Below are positions 61,648 to 64,000 of a stretch of 64,000 nucleotides of DNA, one piece after another. The position numbers and the translations under genes are program-made. Each line of letters opens with the position of its first letter. Positions within the stretch are counted from its first letter, which is position 1. Source of the stretch: Marinagarivorans algicola (GTDB taxonomy: Bacteria > Pseudomonadota > Gammaproteobacteria > Pseudomonadales > Cellvibrionaceae); contig NZ_LGAK01000017.1 in the NCBI RefSeq assembly GCF_001292705.1, positions 41,066-105,065 on the forward strand. Direction: 5' to 3'. The notes under the pieces are model-generated. The model worked only from the letters and a program-made list of their open reading frames with translations. It had not been told where the DNA came from and ran no database searches.

Positions 61648-62430
61648 TTAGCGCCCAAAATGGCCAAATAACTGAAATCGCGAACCGGGGTGTAATAGCC
61701 GTGTTGCTGTTACAATATCATCGCCTGACCAGGTGCGCCGTTTTATTTGTAAGCACGGCTCGTTTGCATCAATACGTAATCGCTCACACTCTATGTCAGA
61801 GGGTAAAACGGCTTCGACTAAATGCTCGCCCTCGGTCATGGGAGCTACCTGCATTAAATATTCATAAGATGTGTATTGCGTGAAATCTTGCTGATCGTAT
61901 TCAGGTGCTAGAGTGGCGTTTACTACTCGCTCTTCAATTTGAATGGGAAGCGTGTTTTCAAAGTGTAAAACAACCGAGCGAAAGATGGTATGGTGCGTGC
62001 GTACGCCCAGCATCATGGCCTCTTCAACACTGGCTTGCCCCGACTCAATGACCAATAACGCAGCTTTGTGCTTATGGCCACGTGCTGCAATTTCGTCTGC
62101 AATATTATGTACTTCAAACAGGGCAGAATGCGCCTTTTTTTTAGCGACAAATGTTCCTAAGCCTTGTTGGCGGGTCAGCAATCCTTCTGCGGTTAGTTCC
62201 CTTAGGGCTCTATTGACTGTCATACGGCTAACGCCTAGTGCTTTGACCAGCTCTGTTTCTGAGGGAACACGCTGATCTTCTTGCCACTCGCCTGTTGATA
62301 TTTTATGGGTAATGGCATGTTTTACTTTGGCGTAAATAGGCAGAGAGGTATGGGGTAGGTCATTTAATAAATTAGCGAGCATAGACTCTGTTTGTTCAAT
62401 CACGGACGTACCAGTATAAGAAAAAGACAT
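61648..62430 (-). CDS. hutC: Histidine utilisation repressor (GntR/HutC family)
   Basis: 260 residues. The GntR winged helix covers about residues 35-95 (VPSETELVKALGVSRMTVNRALRELTAEGLLTRQQGLGTFV), and a UTRA effector domain follows. HutC represses hut genes and is released by urocanate. The start at 62430 has no clear ribosome site; the ATG at 62382 is an alternative. The gene has its own promoter region on the right, with no obvious HutC palindrome there. Confidence 0.93.
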   Translation of the reverse strand: MSFSYTGTSVIEQTESMLANLLNDLPHTSLPIYAKVKHAITHKISTGEWQEDQRVPSETELVKALGVSRMTVNRALRELTAEGLLTRQQGLGTFVAKKKAHSALFEVHNIADEIAARGHKHKAALLVIESGQASVEEAMMLGVRTHHTIFRSVVLHFENTLPIQIEERVVNATLAPEYDQQDFTQYTSYEYLMQVAPMTEGEHLVEAVLPSDIECERLRIDANEPCLQIKRRTWSGDDIVTATRLLHPGSRFQLFGHFGR

Positions 62431-62737
62431 GCCAGTATATCGCGAATTACAATATTCAAACAGTCATGGCCATTAAGCAATGCAACCTCTACTCGACATG
62501 CCTATATAGAGTGACCTGTTTAGGTGGACGATAATTGAATACGGAATAATACAGGGGCGTTACCATCAGCAGGCTGTCAAAAATAAATCAGTGTCATAAC
62601 GGTACAGATATTGTGCGCTAATGAAGCCGAGCTATGCAAGCCACTCATGATTTATGCTTCTCAATTATGTGCTTCTACTAAGTTTCGCTGTATATATCCC
62701 GGTGCAATATCTAAGCTCTACATGTCTATGTTGTATC

Positions 62738-62800
62738 TGGGTGCTATATAAGTCGCCTGTGTTTAAATACCCAAAATATAATCCATTAGTAATTTATTGA
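62738..62800. repeat. Degraded partial copy D of the interspersed repeat
   Basis: The order GGTGCTATATAAGTCGCCTG, then TTTAAATACCCAAAATATAATCCATTAGTAA matches half of copy A on the plus strand (GGCGCTATACAAGCGCTCCC, then TTAAATGCCCAGGAAATAATCCATCAG). The other half and the AACTATTCAG end are not clear. Confidence 0.45.
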
Positions 62801-62832
62801 TTGAGATTTTTTAGTTGGTTGAGACTTTTATT

Positions 62833-62863
62833 TAGGTAAGATTTTTAGTAGGTAAGATTTTTA
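62833..62863. repeat. 16-bp direct repeat TAGGTAAGATTTTTAG
   Basis: Two near-identical adjacent units (62833, 62849), with weaker similar text upstream from 62801. Confidence 0.7.
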
Positions 62864-62895
62864 TTTTGACGCAACAGTTATATAAAATCTATGTT

Positions 62896-62941
62896 AAATA
62901 CCCCATAAAAATCATTACTTTTTATGGGGTATTTATTTTTT
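62896..62941. terminator. Strong 16-bp hairpin with T-run, no obvious gene
   Basis: AAATACCCCATAAAAA (62896-62911) pairs perfectly with TTTTTATGGGGTATTT (62919-62934) across a 7-base loop, then ATTTTTTG. It is a good plus-strand terminator, yet no plus-strand gene lies between hutF (end 61576) and it. Confidence 0.7.
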
Positions 62942-63401
62942 GGGCTTACATTATTTTATGAGATTTTTGTGTAATACTCGCCGGATACCTCTTTTAAAAA
63001 TCGGCTTACTTTTTAATATTTTTTTGTAATAGATTTAGCTATTTTTTATTTCAAATTATAGCGATGATAGAGGGTTACACGCTGTGGCCGTTATTTTTTA
63101 AGGCATTAAAAAATAAAAGCACCAAAATAGTACGAATAAAAAGGTTTTTGTGCCACTAATCAAAGATAAAATAGACATTATTAATACTAAAGTGATGAGC
63201 CTTAGGGTTTTGTCCTAAAATATTTTTTTTGTTGAGTGATTTTTTTTATGGCTCGTCTATAAATAGAGCTGTTTAAGAACCGGTTAATAAATTGTAAGGG
63301 GTGATGTTGGGTGTCGTAATACTCTTTAATTATTCAGTGGTTATCAATTTTTAATTTTTTATTCAGCTCTTAAACAATAACCTGCATATTGGAGTAATAG
63401 A

Positions 63402-64000
63402 ATGACGACAATATTTTCACGAAAGCGACACAGTCTTTTGAGTTCTGCCGTTTTATCTTTTTTAGTTTTGTTTACCCACAACCCTGTCAATGCCGAGAGT
63501 GAATTTGATGCATTGGAGCCTATTTTACAGCCAGTAACTATGCCAGCCGATACCGACTTGCCTGTTGTATCTGGTGCCTTGGTACCTCAAATTGTGGGTG
63601 GCCAGCAGGCAACTCGTGGAGAGCACCCTTGGATGGTGTATGTTGAGGTGCGTCGCGGTGGTCGTGTTTTTTCGTGTGGCGGTAGCTTAATATCTAGTGA
63701 GTGGGTGCTTAGTGCTGCACATTGTTTTGATCCTGGTTCATCAGTCACTGTGATTGCGGGTGTTTTTGATCAGCGAGAAGAAAGGGCTCGTAATAGGTTT
63801 GAAGTAGGAAGCTACTTTAATCACCCGAGTTATCGTGGTGTAAGAACAGGTTTTGATATTGCATTATTAAAGTTAGAAAGGCCAGTGCCCACAAGCCTGG
63901 TGAGTCGCTATGCTCGCTTACCTAGCTTGGCGTTAAACAATAGCCAAGCCGGTACAGGTGACACTCTTAAAGTGATTGGTTGGGGTGCCACGCAAGAGGG
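63402..64000 (+). CDS. Trypsin-like secreted serine protease (S1A), 3' end missing
   Basis: The gene runs off the right edge; 199 codons are visible. GGAG lies 9 bases before the ATG at 63402. A signal peptide (about residues 1-31, VLSFLVLF...VNA) and a propeptide precede the activation point Q63/IVGG (Ile64). His107 is in SAAHCFD and Asp152 in FDIALLKLE; the catalytic serine is beyond the window. Cys92 and Cys108 would form the usual disulphide. Such proteases occur in Vibrio and marine Cellvibrionales, often with C-terminal domains that cannot be seen here. Confidence 0.92.
   Translation, partial: MTTIFSRKRHSLLSSAVLSFLVLFTHNPVNAESEFDALEPILQPVTMPADTDLPVVSGALVPQIVGGQQATRGEHPWMVYVEVRRGGRVFSCGGSLISSEWVLSAAHCFDPGSSVTVIAGVFDQREERARNRFEVGSYFNHPSYRGVRTGFDIALLKLERPVPTSLVSRYARLPSLALNNSQAGTGDTLKVIGWGATQE

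Larger units (their letters stand above)
62431..63401. other. 970-bp AT-rich gap
   Basis: No gene is seen. It contains the degraded repeat copy D, a short direct repeat and a 16-bp perfect hairpin with T-run. The last part must contain the protease promoter, with GGAG just before that start. Confidence 0.55.

Overview
The window looks like a chromosomal segment of a marine gammaproteobacterium, most likely of the Cellvibrionaceae/Cellvibrionales (relatives of Saccharophagus, Teredinibacter, Simiduia). This rests on conserved gene orders (tRNA-Leu-tig-clpP-clpX-lon-hupB-ppiD; rlmN-pilF-rodZ-ispG-hisS-yfgM-bamB-der; lpoA-yraN-diaA-dolP divergent from rsmI), a FabY-type ketosynthase, the carboxyspermidine polyamine route and a secreted beta-helix protein near a TonB-dependent receptor. 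The taxonomic call is an inference, not a search result.

Layout. 1-5.9 kb (minus strand): a polyamine cluster (speA, carboxyspermidine dehydrogenase, nspC) running into a GGDEF diguanylate cyclase and a truncated lipoprotein hydrolase. 6-10 kb: a GlxA-type AraC regulator divergent from fabY, then an XRE regulator. 10.3-13.7 kb: fadBA beta-oxidation operon. 13.9-23.1 kb: tRNA-Leu(UAG) and the protein quality-control block tig/clpP/clpX/lon/hupB/ppiD, with good terminators. 23.2-24.0 kb: an unrecognised secreted protein. 24.4-34.6 kb: ndk, rlmN, pilF, rodZ, ispG, hisS, yfgM, bamB, der. 34.7-39.0 kb: rlmA/bepA (coupled, minus), then tusA-like and perM after a 550-bp structured gap. 39.3-44.2 kb: envelope genes dolP, diaA, yraN, lpoA and divergent rsmI. 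44.3-50.9 kb: accessory, AT-rich region with the beta-helix protein, the TonB receptor (two Fur-like boxes upstream), two tiny ORFs and a decayed kptA fragment. 50.9-53.4 kb: LysR regulator divergent from an MFS exporter. 53.6 kb: a DUF3127-like protein ending in an SSB-type acidic tip. 54.2-62.4 kb: five-enzyme histidine utilisation cluster (hutU-hutH-hutI-hutG, divergent hutF, repressor hutC) with two HutC-type operators. 63.4 kb to the end: the start of a trypsin-like secreted protease.

The most notable structure not explained by genes is an interspersed, palindrome-rich repeat of about 155-250 bp bounded by AAC(T/A)ATTCAG inverted ends, with three clear copies (3803, 39095, 51922) and one degraded piece (about 62738). 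Short degenerate tandem repeats of 15-24 bp recur in at least five intergenic gaps. A strong extended hairpin at 37310-37378 and the kptA remnant at 50663 are also worth a second look. I found no complete insertion sequence, CRISPR array, rRNA or phage in the window.
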